A DNA stretch of 64,000 nt, from the IMG/VR virus record IMGVR_UViG_3300050120_000230, positions 214,325-278,324 of that record; one strand, written 5' to 3'. The stretch comes from a virus. The notes beneath the pieces were generated by a model, which did not search any database, had not been told where the DNA came from, and saw only the letters and a program-made list of their open reading frames with translations. Below, piece after piece: positions 17,588 through 25,795 of the stretch (positions are counted from its first letter, which is position 1; each line of letters begins with the position of its first letter). The translations under genes were made by a program, and so were the position numbers.

Positions 17588-17974
17588 ATGAGACTGTTTG
17601 AACTTTTTGATGATGATAGTCTCGATGTCACCGACGACATCAAGCAGAGTCTTATGGATATCCTGACACCAATGGTTGCCTCGCGGGTGCCATTCGTCAC
17701 GATTCAACAAATCATCGAAAAACTCACGCAGCTTCGCACCGGAGTCATGATCGACAGAAATCTCATCATGACCCTTCTAGACCCCGACCAGATCAAGATC
17801 ATCAGCAAGATTGAAGGTGATCGCGTCTATCTCAGCAATCCAAACTCCCCCGACCGAAGCCTCGGCAAAGACGATGCCGAGAAAGAAGCCGAGCACGTTG
17901 ATGACATGGCCCAGAAACAGGCTCAGAAAGCCATGGGAGCCGGGAATAAGACCGGTGGGGACGCTCCGCTTTAA
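17588..17974 (+). CDS. Late protein with MRLFELFDDD leader
   Basis: 128 aa. The leader MRLFELFDD resembles the capsid-targeting peptides elsewhere in the window. The helical core (DIKQSLMDILTPMVASRVPFV) leads to a Gly/Lys-rich tail. It is the last gene of the block from 15077 and overlaps the converging minus-strand gene by four bases. A prohead-associated role is inferred from leader and context. Confidence 0.68.
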   Translation: MRLFELFDDDSLDVTDDIKQSLMDILTPMVASRVPFVTIQQIIEKLTQLRTGVMIDRNLIMTLLDPDQIKIISKIEGDRVYLSNPNSPDRSLGKDDAEKEAEHVDDMAQKQAQKAMGAGNKTGGDAPL

Positions 17975-18372
17975 GCGGTCGGCCTGATCCACGTATCGAT
18001 GCCGCTGATCCGGCCATCTTCTGACGTGTTCACGTAGAGTTCGCCCGGCATGGCATTCGGAGCGCCCCTGTTAGGGTGCAGGAGCAGCACGAACTTCGTA
18101 ATGGGGTTTCGGGCCGTTTCGAACGGCGAACGCCCCCTGATGGCCTCTGAAGCCTCTTCAGCGGTCATTCCAACGAGCTTTCCGAAGATCACTTGCGGCC
18201 GGGCGTCGAGAATCGCCTGAAGGCCCTGCTGCAAATCATTCGCATCGATCACTTCCATCGTTTCGCTTGAGCGCATCCATTCGGCGCCGTGGTCATCTTC
18301 ACCGAGCGTGATCGTCCGGCGGCACGAGCTAACAAGTTCCATCAGAGCTTCGACTGTGAGCGGCGTGGACAT
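17971..18372 (-). CDS. Hypothetical early protein, 133 aa
   Basis: Start chosen at the ATG of MSTPLTVEALM because AGGAGG lies 7 bases upstream; the frame extends 8 codons further. A strong TTGACG-type promoter precedes it. Single-gene unit. The product is globular with no motif recognised. Confidence 0.7.
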   Translation of the reverse strand: MSTPLTVEALMELVSSCRRTITLGEDDHGAEWMRSSETMEVIDANDLQQGLQAILDARPQVIFGKLVGMTAEEASEAIRGRSPFETARNPITKFVLLLHPNRGAPNAMPGELYVNTSEDGRISGIDTWIRPTA

Positions 18373-18396
18373 GCGGTGCCTCCTGTTGTTGAGCAC

Positions 18397-18424
18397 AGAG
18401 TATCTTCGATCTCTATTTCGTCAA
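18397..18424 (-). promoter_or_regulatory. Early promoter TTGACG-N16-TACTCT
   Basis: Minus-strand -35 TTGACG (18424-18419) and -10 TACTCT (18402-18397), 16 nt apart, 25 nt upstream of the start at 18372. Confidence 0.75.
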
Positions 18425-18486
18425 CGAAAGAAATTGCTGAACAGTCATTAACCAATCTATGCTGACTCATATTTTAAGCATTTGCA

Positions 18487-19236
18487 TTGGCATTCATAGT
18501 GTTCATCAATAAGCTCCACGAGTATCCTACGCTTGACCGCACGACGGCCGCAGACGGAACCCGGTTCTACCTTGACCCGAACAATGGTCAGCCGCTTCCC
18601 AGCGTGACCACCATCCTCTCGCATACTTCCGACAAGACTTTCTTGATCGAATGGCAAGCCCGCGTCGGTCAACGGAAAGCGGATGCGATCCGAGATGAGG
18701 CGGCGGCGCTTGGCACGCTTCTGCACACGCACATGGAATGCCATATCCAAGGCATTCCGCGCCCCGGTGGCAACAACCTCGCCCGCCAGATGGCGACGAG
18801 GATGGCAGACACGGTGATCCGCGAAGCTTTCCCCAAGCTCGATGAGGTTTGGGGCTACGAAATCCCCTTGTGGTATCCCGGCCTCTATGCCGGGACCACC
18901 GATCTCGTGGGTGTCTATGACGGAGCCCCGGCGATCATGGACTACAAAACGACCAAGAAGATGAAATCGCGTGACAAGATCACCGACTATTTCGATCAAA
19001 CGGTGGCTTACTCACTAGCACACAACGAAGTGTTCGGAACGAACATCAGACGTGGTGTGATTTTCATGGTTGCTCGTGACCTTGAATACCAAACTTACGT
19101 GCTGGAAGGCGCTGAATATGATCGGCATGAAGCCTCCTTTCTCGACCGTGTCGGCCAATATTATGCGTCCAATCCCACGGTGATGGAAGTTTCCGCTGGG
19201 TCCAAGACCGAACGAGTCACGCCGTCTGCGTCCTGA
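18487..19236 (+). CDS. PD-(D/E)XK nuclease, Cas4/RecB-like phage exonuclease
   Basis: About 249 aa. Recognised by LPSVTTILS near residue 37, a helix with GTLLHTHMEC, then AGTTDLVGVY (catalytic Asp), IMDYKTTKK (D-x-K) and the Q-x-x-Y motif DQTVAYSLA. These order as in the RecB-type nucleases of T4-like phages, where they process DNA ends or recombination intermediates. TTG 18487 is the farthest start; GTG at 18499 is equally possible, neither with a strong ribosome binding site. Confidence 0.85.
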   Translation: MAFIVFINKLHEYPTLDRTTAADGTRFYLDPNNGQPLPSVTTILSHTSDKTFLIEWQARVGQRKADAIRDEAAALGTLLHTHMECHIQGIPRPGGNNLARQMATRMADTVIREAFPKLDEVWGYEIPLWYPGLYAGTTDLVGVYDGAPAIMDYKTTKKMKSRDKITDYFDQTVAYSLAHNEVFGTNIRRGVIFMVARDLEYQTYVLEGAEYDRHEASFLDRVGQYYASNPTVMEVSAGSKTERVTPSAS

Positions 19237-19239
19237 CCG

Positions 19240-19247
19240 CATAAATA
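19240..19247 (+). promoter_or_regulatory. Late promoter box CATAAATA
   Basis: CATAAATA immediately after the nuclease stop and about 30 nt upstream of ATG 19278. Confidence 0.72.
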
Positions 19248-19277
19248 CAGGACAAGATTGCGTAACGGATTTCGATC

Positions 19278-19934
19278 ATGATTATCATCGTAGGCAAAGT
19301 GCAAGTTCGTCGAGACCCGCAAGCCCTGTTGCCGGGTGCTCCGATCTCGTCGAGCCCGCTTGCCTTCGGCCCCGGTCTCGACATCGGGGAACTGGGCTAT
19401 GGTGAAGACACGGCTCGGCTTTTCATTGGCCACAGTCCGCAGACCGGTAATCCGAACTTCAATCGCACGGTCTTCCCGTATCAGAACGTCGAAGTCCTCA
19501 CGGAAAACTCGCCGCGCAACGGCGAACTGTTCAGTCAATTCGTGCGCGATCAGGACCGGAATGACTTCTTCGTGCCGACCGTCATCCCGGCAAGCTATTC
19601 CGGCGCTCTGCTCTACACCGAATACGACGGTGGGATGGCGATCCCAACCATGCTGCGCGGTGCGGCCATCTCGGCGACCATCGAATATCATGCCTTCCAG
19701 AACGACAGCCCGATCAAGCAGGGCATTGTTCGTATTTTCGGTGACGGCAATTTCACTCAAATCAGCGACACCGAAAATCTCGTGAAGACCGGCGGGTCTC
19801 TGATCGATTTCTCGGTCAACGCTCGCAACACCGATAGCGAAGGCTATTTCTTCCAAATCAATGTGGTCAACCACACTTCCACCCCGATCACTCTCTTGAT
19901 CCGTCGCGCCATTCTCGTCGGACAATCTGCTTAA
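19278..19934 (+). CDS. Probable virion structural protein, 218 aa
   Basis: Expressed from its own late box. Beta-rich with many Gly/Pro/Asn turns (GDGNFTQISDTENLVKTGG, SEGYFFQINVVNHTSTPI), the texture of T4-type tail, neck or fibre proteins. Specific family not recognised. Confidence 0.7.
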   Translation: MIIIVGKVQVRRDPQALLPGAPISSSPLAFGPGLDIGELGYGEDTARLFIGHSPQTGNPNFNRTVFPYQNVEVLTENSPRNGELFSQFVRDQDRNDFFVPTVIPASYSGALLYTEYDGGMAIPTMLRGAAISATIEYHAFQNDSPIKQGIVRIFGDGNFTQISDTENLVKTGGSLIDFSVNARNTDSEGYFFQINVVNHTSTPITLLIRRAILVGQSA

Positions 19935-19962
19935 TTTCCGTCCCTCTTAGCTCGGGCTAAAA

Positions 19963-20412
19963 ATGAACCCGTTCTTGATGTCGCCCCGACAATTGTTGGC
20001 CGACTGGAAGACTTTCCGAACCTCTTTGTCGGCGCTCCCCGAGGCCGAGCAACTTGATTCGGTTGCAGAATACTGGGCCAAGGCGCCGGTGAAGACGATG
20101 GCCTATGATCCCGAGGCGTTGGATACCTACCCCACGCCTTGGGAAATGATGGACGAGAACGACTGGTGCCGGAACTCCGTGGCCGTGGGCATGGATTTCA
20201 CCCTGCGTTTGGCTGGCTGGTCCCCGGATCGCCTTCGCATCAAAATGATGCGTGACTACGACATTTCAGACCAAAAACTCGTCGTCGAAATTGACGGCAA
20301 CACCCTTCTTAACTACGATTATGGAATTGCAGTGGGTGTCCCGCAAACACGATTTGATATTCTTCAGACGTGGCGTTTTACGGGCAAGCATTACGAGAAA
20401 GTGGGCGGCTAA
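19963..20412 (+). CDS. Hypothetical protein, 149 aa
   Basis: Follows the structural gene by 28 bases. Trp/Asp-rich (AYDPEALDTYPTPWEMMDENDW), ending in a beta segment (RTWRFTGKHYEKVGG). Its stop codon lies inside the late box of nrdA. Function unknown; conserved-looking composition suggests a real, soluble protein. Confidence 0.68.
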   Translation: MNPFLMSPRQLLADWKTFRTSLSALPEAEQLDSVAEYWAKAPVKTMAYDPEALDTYPTPWEMMDENDWCRNSVAVGMDFTLRLAGWSPDRLRIKMMRDYDISDQKLVVEIDGNTLLNYDYGIAVGVPQTRFDILQTWRFTGKHYEKVGG

Positions 20413-20415
20413 ATA
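20409..20415 (+). promoter_or_regulatory. Late-type promoter box CTAAATA before nrdA
   Basis: CTAAATA overlapping the previous stop codon, 32 nt upstream of ATG 20448. Confidence 0.6.
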
Positions 20416-20447
20416 CCTCCCCAAAATCATTTCAGGACGTAAAAAAC

Positions 20448-22922
20448 ATGCAAGTTCGTAAGAGGAACGGCAGCTATGAGGCTGTTGACCTAAACAAAAT
20501 CGTCGGCTCTATTTCTCGTGTTTGTGCCGATCTCGGCGATCTCGACATTTTCAAGGTAGCTACCAAAACGGTTGGTGGTCTGGTGGACGGAGTTTCCACC
20601 CGAGAGCTTGATTTGCTCTCCATCCGTAACGCAGTCGGCCTCATCATCGAAGACCCGGTCTATTCCAAGGTCGCCGCCCGTCTTCTCTCGAACTTCATCA
20701 TCAAGGAAATCGACGGACAAGATATCCAGTCGTTCTCTCAATCCATTCAAATTGGATACGAGCAGGGCCTCATCAATCAACAGACCTACGATTTGGTCAC
20801 CGCGAACAAGCGCAAGCTGAATGCCGCCATCCGCAACGAGCGTGATTGGCTGTTCGAGTTCCACGGTATCCAGACGGTCTACGACCGCTATCTCCTGAAG
20901 CACCCCACGCTCGTGCTGCTTGGTGACGATGGTAAGAAGTCCCGTGCGGTCATCGAGACCCCGCAATACTTCCTGATGCGCGTGGCTTGCGGTCTGTGCA
21001 ACGACGCGGCCGAAGCCGTCGAACTCTACAATCTGCTGTCCAGCCTCGAATATATGGCTTCGACGCCGACCCTGTTCAATTCGGGCACGGTCCACAGCCA
21101 AATGTCGTCCTGCTATCTGCTCGATAGCCCGCTCGACAGCCTCGAAGACATCTACAAGCGTTACAGCGACATTGCGGCGCTCTCGAAGTTCGCCGGTGGT
21201 ATTGGCGTTGCCGCCAGCCGCATTCGGTCGAAGGGCCGCCACATCAAAGGGACCAACGGCAAGTCCAATGGTCTCGTGCCGTGGCTGCATACCCTCTCCG
21301 GTTCAGTCGCCGCCGTCAATCAAGGTGGCAAGCGCAAGGGCGCGGCCTGCGTCTATCTTGAGACCCATCACCCGGACATCATGCAGTTCCTCGAACTGCG
21401 AGACAACACCGGTGAGAAGGAGCAGCGCGCCTACAACCTGAACCTCGCGAACTGGGTGCCCGACCTGTTCATGAAGCGCGTTCAGGAAGATGGCCTGTGG
21501 TCTTTGATCGACCCGTCCGTGGCGCCGGAACTCACCGATCTCTACGGCGACGAATATGAAGCCCGAGTGCTTGAGATCGAACGTGACGGGTTGTTCGTCG
21601 AACAAATCCCCGCCCGGAAACTCTACGGTCGCATGATGCGGACGTTGGCGGAAACCGGCAACGGCTGGATGTGCTTCAAGGACACGTCCAATCGTCGGGG
21701 TAATCAGGTCGGCGAAGGTGGCATGATCCACCTGTCGAACCTCTGCACCGAAATCCTCGAAATTACGTCCTCCGGCAAGCGCACCAATTTGTCGCGCACG
21801 GAAATGCTGGGAACTTCTGCCTCCGATCTGATCGAGAAAAACGTTCGCGTCACCGGGTTCGATCCGAAGTCCGACACCTTCGAAGCCATTCAAGGCATGG
21901 AGACAGCGGTCTGCAATCTCGGTTCGATCAACGCCGGGCGTGGATACGTGAAGAACGGCAAGCTGAACGTCGAGAAGCTGCACAAGAACGTCGCCACCGC
22001 GATCAAATATCTGGACCGCGTCATCGACCGCAATTTCTACCCGATCCAAGAAGCCGAATCGTCCAACATGCGTTGGCGGCCGGTGGGTCTGGGCCTGATG
22101 GGTCTGGCTGATCTCTTCTTCCAACTGCGTCTGCCGTTCGAGAGCGACGAAGCTATCGAACTGTCGGCCACGATTCAGGAAGAAATCTACTACCAAGCTC
22201 TGAAGACTTCCAACGAACTGGCGAAAGCCTATGGCGCTCACCGTGATTTCAACCTCACGCGCGCCGCCAAGGGCGATCTGCAATTTGATCTGGCAGGTGT
22301 CAAACCGAAAGACATGACTCGCTGGGACGCTTTGAAGGCGGACATCAAGGAGCACGGTCTTCGAAACTCGCTGGTGATCGCCATCGCGCCCACCGCGACT
22401 ATCGCGCACATCACCGGTGTCGAAGAATGCATTGAGCCGATCAAGTCGAACCTGCTCAAGCGCGAAACCCTCTCGGGAGAGTTCATCGCGATCAACCGCT
22501 ATCTGGTTGACGATCTGAAGAAACTCGGCCGATGGGACGCAGAAGCGATCAACCTGCTGAAGCGCGACGAAGGGTCCATGCAGAAAATTCCGGGCCTGCC
22601 GGAAGAATTGTATGCACTCTACAAGACGGTTTGGGAGATCAGTCAAAAGAAGGTGATCGAACACGGCGCCGCCCGTGGCGCCTTCATCGATCAATCCCAA
22701 TCGTTGAACACTTTCATCGACTTGAACAAATACCCCGAAGACAAGCGTATCGGAGTCCTTTCCTCTCTCTATATGTATGCATGGGAAAAGGGTCTGAAGA
22801 CCACATACTACTTCCGCAGTCGCTCGGGTTCTCGCATTGAGAAAGTCACCGTCTCTGGCACGACTTCCGTGGTGCCTGCCATGGCGGCCGAAGAACCGGA
22901 AATCTGCGAAAGCTGCACTTAA
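20448..22922 (+). CDS. nrdA: Ribonucleoside-diphosphate reductase, class Ia alpha subunit
   Basis: 824 aa from ATG 20448 (a longer upstream frame is spurious). Reduces NDPs to dNDPs with the NrdB radical partner. An ATP-cone regulatory domain opens the protein (QVRKRNGSYEAVDLNKIV). Active-site elements are all present: the SSCYL cysteine, NLCTE, the second redox cysteine in AVCNLGS, the radical-transfer tyrosine pair in TTYYFRSRS, and a C-terminal C-E-S-C shuttle pair. Between NLCTE and AVCNLGS there is an extra segment of roughly 35 residues compared with the E. coli enzyme as I remember it. A late-type box precedes it. Confidence 0.96.
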   Translation: MQVRKRNGSYEAVDLNKIVGSISRVCADLGDLDIFKVATKTVGGLVDGVSTRELDLLSIRNAVGLIIEDPVYSKVAARLLSNFIIKEIDGQDIQSFSQSIQIGYEQGLINQQTYDLVTANKRKLNAAIRNERDWLFEFHGIQTVYDRYLLKHPTLVLLGDDGKKSRAVIETPQYFLMRVACGLCNDAAEAVELYNLLSSLEYMASTPTLFNSGTVHSQMSSCYLLDSPLDSLEDIYKRYSDIAALSKFAGGIGVAASRIRSKGRHIKGTNGKSNGLVPWLHTLSGSVAAVNQGGKRKGAACVYLETHHPDIMQFLELRDNTGEKEQRAYNLNLANWVPDLFMKRVQEDGLWSLIDPSVAPELTDLYGDEYEARVLEIERDGLFVEQIPARKLYGRMMRTLAETGNGWMCFKDTSNRRGNQVGEGGMIHLSNLCTEILEITSSGKRTNLSRTEMLGTSASDLIEKNVRVTGFDPKSDTFEAIQGMETAVCNLGSINAGRGYVKNGKLNVEKLHKNVATAIKYLDRVIDRNFYPIQEAESSNMRWRPVGLGLMGLADLFFQLRLPFESDEAIELSATIQEEIYYQALKTSNELAKAYGAHRDFNLTRAAKGDLQFDLAGVKPKDMTRWDALKADIKEHGLRNSLVIAIAPTATIAHITGVEECIEPIKSNLLKRETLSGEFIAINRYLVDDLKKLGRWDAEAINLLKRDEGSMQKIPGLPEELYALYKTVWEISQKKVIEHGAARGAFIDQSQSLNTFIDLNKYPEDKRIGVLSSLYMYAWEKGLKTTYYFRSRSGSRIEKVTVSGTTSVVPAMAAEEPEICESCT

Positions 22923-22937
22923 AGGCTCGCTTGACCA

Positions 22938-22972
22938 CCGTGACCCTTGCTCGCATAGTGTGAGGGTCACGG
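22938..22972 (+). terminator. Strong hairpin after nrdA
   Basis: Perfect 10-bp stem CCGTGACCCT/AGGGTCACGG beginning 15 bases after the nrdA stop. It is not followed by a T run, so it may be an mRNA-end stabiliser or factor-dependent terminator. Confidence 0.5.
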
Positions 22973-22977
22973 CGACG

Positions 22978-23244
22978 TTGACGGTCGGTATTAAGGTTCA
23001 GCAGTTCGGGCAGCCCGCCCCCGCTTGAAGCCCAGAAAGCTGAGCACCAAAACTTACCCGAGTCGGGTGGTAGTGTCTTCTTTAGGCATCGGAAACGGTG
23101 TCACCGTAATCGCGAGTCGGCAGGCTGTGGATAATGCTTCCACGGATAAGGGTGAAGGTGCTGTAGGGACCGGGAGCTAAACCGGGCCGTGATTCGATGG
23201 TAGGATCGAAATGGGAAGGGCCGTCCGAAAGGGCGGCCCTTTTC
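22978..23244 (+). ncRNA. Structured non-coding RNA candidate between nrdA and nrdB
   Basis: The 476-base gap between nrdA and nrdB holds no plausible gene. A TTGACG (22978) could start a transcript that ends at a strong terminator (23217-23243). Between them are several self-complementary elements: CTGTGGA/TCCACGG (one G-T pair), TTCGAT/ATCGAA, ACCCGA/TCGGGT, GGACCGGGAGCTAAACCGGG and CGGTGTCACCG. It matches no RNA family I recognise; a cobalamin riboswitch was considered and its core sequences are absent. It could instead be a long nrdB leader attenuator. Confidence 0.5.
23217..23244 (+). terminator. Rho-independent terminator upstream of nrdB
   Basis: AGGGCCGTCC-GAAA-GGGCGGCCCT followed by TTTT. 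It would stop transcription before nrdB, which then depends on the late-type box at 23361. Confidence 0.9.
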
Positions 23245-23360
23245 GTCACAAACATATTGAGATTCATCCGAGGGATTCCGTAGGATGCATCATGGTAAAC
23301 GATAATATCTCGTCCTCCTAAAGCCACTCAACCTGAGCCGTATTACCGGTTCTGGGGCAC

Positions 23361-23367
23361 CTAAATA
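23361..23367 (+). promoter_or_regulatory. Late-type promoter box CTAAATA before nrdB
   Basis: CTAAATA about 32 nt before the TTG start at 23399; TTAGGAGA provides the ribosome binding site. Confidence 0.65.
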
Positions 23368-23398
23368 CTCGCTCATAATACTGCATTAGGAGAATATT

Positions 23399-24418
23399 TT
23401 GTCCGATTCTCAACACAACCTGCTGACGCCGGGTTTCGATCTCACGCTGCGTCCGATGAAATACCCCCAATTTTACGATGCCTTCGTCAAGGCCCAAGAC
23501 AACAACTGGACGGTTCAGGAAATCTCGTTCGGAACCGACATCGCCGATCTTCGTGAAAAGCTTACGCCCGGCGAACGACACATCGTGTCCCGCCTCGTGG
23601 CATTCTTCGCTACCGGAGACTCCATCGTCGGCAACAATGCCGCGCTCACGCTCTACAAGCATGTGAACAGCCCGGAAGCCCGCCTCTATTACAGCCGCCA
23701 GATTTACGAAGAGGCGCTGCACGTCCAATTTTATCTGACGCTTCTCGACAACTACGTCACCGACCACGCCGAGCGTGCGGAAATGTTCGACGCCATCAAC
23801 AACATCCCGAGCGTCAAGGCCAAGGCCGAGTGGACGTTCAAGTGGATGGATCAAATGAACGCCATCGACATCATCGAGACGGACGAACAGCGCAAGACAT
23901 TCCTTATGAACCTGTTGGCGTTCACGATGGGCGTCGAGGGTCTCTTCTTCTACGCAGCGTTCGCATACGTCTACTACCTGCGCGACCGTGGCCTCCTGCA
24001 TGGACTGGCATCCGGTACGAACTGGGTGTTCCGCGACGAGTCGTGGCACATGCGATTCGGTTTCATGATCGTGGATACGATCCGCAAAGAGATGCCCCAC
24101 CTGTGGGACGCGGATATGGAAGCCCGCGTCTACGCGATGGTTGAGGAAGCAATTCGCTGCGAGATGATGTTCGCGGAAGACGTGCTGTCGGTCGGCGCCA
24201 TGGGCCTCAGCCTGAAGGACATGGAGGAATATCTTCGTTTCGTGGCCGATGGCCATCTGCGTCGTCTGGGCATGGCTCCTGCCTACAATGCGACATGCCC
24301 CTTCGACTTCATGCTGAAACAGGATGTGCAGGCGCTCACAAGTTTCTTCGAACGCACGGTGGCGGAATACACCGTGGGGATCGGCGGCGAAGTCGATCTG
24401 AAAGTCGAGGATTGGTGA
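23399..24418 (+). CDS. nrdB: Ribonucleoside-diphosphate reductase, class Ia beta subunit
   Basis: 339 aa. Diiron, tyrosyl-radical partner of NrdA. Metal and radical residues are visible: Asp73 in TGD, Glu105 and His108 in EALH, radical Tyr112 four residues later, and a second helix pair with E-x-x-H in RDESWHM. Start is TTG, chosen because TAGGAGA is 8 bases upstream and no nearer ATG exists. The gene is separated from nrdA by an RNA-like region but on the same strand; its stop overlaps the ATG of the next gene. Confidence 0.95.
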   Translation: MSDSQHNLLTPGFDLTLRPMKYPQFYDAFVKAQDNNWTVQEISFGTDIADLREKLTPGERHIVSRLVAFFATGDSIVGNNAALTLYKHVNSPEARLYYSRQIYEEALHVQFYLTLLDNYVTDHAERAEMFDAINNIPSVKAKAEWTFKWMDQMNAIDIIETDEQRKTFLMNLLAFTMGVEGLFFYAAFAYVYYLRDRGLLHGLASGTNWVFRDESWHMRFGFMIVDTIRKEMPHLWDADMEARVYAMVEEAIRCEMMFAEDVLSVGAMGLSLKDMEEYLRFVADGHLRRLGMAPAYNATCPFDFMLKQDVQALTSFFERTVAEYTVGIGGEVDLKVEDW

Positions 24419-24717
24419 TGACGGAAGAATTCGAGATCGATCTCGCAGACATTCCCAACATGGAAATTCCAGATACGGAAGCCTTGGGCTGGGTTCTCGA
24501 TCTCCCTTTGGGAAGCGTGGGCAGTCTGGTTGACAGGGAATTGGTGCTTTCTGAAGACGTGCAAGAATGGATGGATATCAACATCCGTGACCGATATTGG
24601 ATTTTCAATCGGTTCGCCGCCGCCTTTGTATATCTAAGCACTCTTAACAGTATGCCCATCGAATTTAATTTCACGTCGGAGCGCGACTACATCGCCTTCA
24701 AGATGCGGTGGTCATGA
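24418..24717 (+). CDS. FK-motif small-protein family member
   Basis: 99 aa, ATG overlapping the nrdB stop. Family layout is clear: helix SEDVQEWMDINIRDRYW, strand IEFNF, then ERDYIAFKMRW at the very C-terminus. The next gene is a close paralogue with the same order of elements. Function unknown. Confidence 0.78.
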   Translation: MTEEFEIDLADIPNMEIPDTEALGWVLDLPLGSVGSLVDRELVLSEDVQEWMDINIRDRYWIFNRFAAAFVYLSTLNSMPIEFNFTSERDYIAFKMRWS

Positions 24718-25046
24718 TGGACGATGAAATCCCGAAAGACATCGTCGATCTATACGTGGACGGTTTCGGCGCGGACATGGAAGTCCCCGATAGCGAGCCC
24801 ATCGCCGGGTGGATGCTCATCGTCCCTCCTAATAGCGGGGCATTCGGTTTTTACCCGGTTGGATCGTTCGATAAGAACGGCCGCCGCCGCCTTCAGCGTG
24901 GCCATGATCTCACCCCTGAAGCCGAGGAATGGGCCGAAATGAACCTACGTCATCGGTATTGGGTGCTTGGTGATGGGGCATTGGGGATGGAAGTGTATTT
25001 CACCGATGAGCATGACTACATCTATTTCAAGATGCGTTACGGCTGA
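24714..25046 (+). CDS. FK-motif small-protein family member
   Basis: About 110 aa; ATG at 24714 (or 24717) overlaps the preceding stop. Helix TPEAEEWAEMNLRHRYW, strand MEVYF, then EHDYIYFKMRY. Similar N-terminus to its neighbour (dipeptide DxE, GWxLxxPxxS), so the pair is a recent duplication. An AGGCAA/TTGCCT hairpin at 25055-25072 follows it. Confidence 0.78.
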   Translation: MMDDEIPKDIVDLYVDGFGADMEVPDSEPIAGWMLIVPPNSGAFGFYPVGSFDKNGRRRLQRGHDLTPEAEEWAEMNLRHRYWVLGDGALGMEVYFTDEHDYIYFKMRYG

Positions 25047-25105
25047 GCCGAGTATAGGCAAGTATTTGCCTCCACCTAGACAGTAATTCCATACCGTCGA
25101 TCTAA

Positions 25106-25174
25106 TTGTTTACAAACAACAAAATCGAATACTGCAATATCAAAGTTCTGGCGTTGTTCTCTACATGTGATATA
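25106..25174 (+). promoter_or_regulatory. Promoter region with palindrome TTGTTT-AC-AAACAA
   Basis: A palindrome (25106-25119) of operator type lies about 50 bases upstream of a consensus -10 TATAAT (25169-25174). Together they look like a regulated host-type promoter for the gene at 25241. Confidence 0.5.
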
Positions 25175-25240
25175 ATAGTCATATGCCGTGGGAACACTCC
25201 ACGTCTTGATCTTTGATAATTGAAAAGGTATGTGCACACC

Positions 25241-25639
25241 ATGGAAAAACAGTCCAAGCACACCAAACTCATCACCATGCGCTTGCTCAAGGGGCTTCTT
25301 ACCTACGAGCAGGCGCGGGACGCTCTGGACAACCCGGAGAAGTTCAAGGCTGAAGAGAAGCGGAAATCTCTTTTGAAGAATCGCGCAGATGGACAGGCTT
25401 GGCCCGGCCGTTATCGCTGGGCCGGTAAAATCCGCACCGCTCGGATGAACGTTGGCTACTGTTGGATGATGAAACGCAACAAAGCTGGCTATTTTCTGGG
25501 CTGGCGAGAGACCTACGACACCAAAGGCGCTTTGATCGAAAGGGATCAATTTGTCGCACGAAAGTCAAAGAAACGCCTTTCCTTGCTCCAAAAGCGACGG
25601 ACTGAGGCGCTAAAGAGCAAAAAATCGGTGGCTACTTAA
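25241..25639 (+). CDS. Hypothetical basic protein, 132 aa
   Basis: ATG 25241 (MEKQSKHTKL) preferred; a TTG at 25220 is in frame. Very basic, with Lys/Arg-rich ends and a Trp/Tyr-rich middle (WPGRYRWAGKIRTARMNVGYCW), suggesting nucleic-acid binding. Single unit between a TATAAT promoter and a terminator. No family recognised. Confidence 0.65.
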   Translation: MEKQSKHTKLITMRLLKGLLTYEQARDALDNPEKFKAEEKRKSLLKNRADGQAWPGRYRWAGKIRTARMNVGYCWMMKRNKAGYFLGWRETYDTKGALIERDQFVARKSKKRLSLLQKRRTEALKSKKSVAT

Positions 25640-25650
25640 GCGATCAAGGA

Positions 25651-25688
25651 AAAGCGGCAACGGGGTTAATTTCCTGTTGTCGCTTTTT
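25651..25688 (+). terminator. Rho-independent terminator
   Basis: Eleven-base-pair stem AAAGCGGCAAC/GTTGTCGCTTT (one G-T pair), 14-nt loop, then a T run. Separates the basic-protein gene from the membrane cassette. Confidence 0.85.
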
Positions 25689-25712
25689 CGCGCTTAGGTT
25701 GGAGAAATCTCG

Positions 25713-25740
25713 TTGACGAAACCATTTTTTTCCTATTTGA
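25713..25740 (+). promoter_or_regulatory. Probable promoter of the membrane/ABC cassette
   Basis: TTGACG (25713) with an AT-rich TATTTG 15-16 nt on. It fits the recurring GTTGACGA class, but the -10 is weak. Confidence 0.5.
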
Positions 25741-25795
25741 TCCGGTCATGCGCTCAGTAGTGAGCCGCAAGGACCAATTCAGGGGATACGCCAAG

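Noticed and set aside
22978-23244. Cobalamin riboswitch of a ribonucleotide reductase gene
   Set aside because: The conserved core and box sequences are missing; the stems differ, and a class Ia enzyme would not be expected to be controlled this way in this place.
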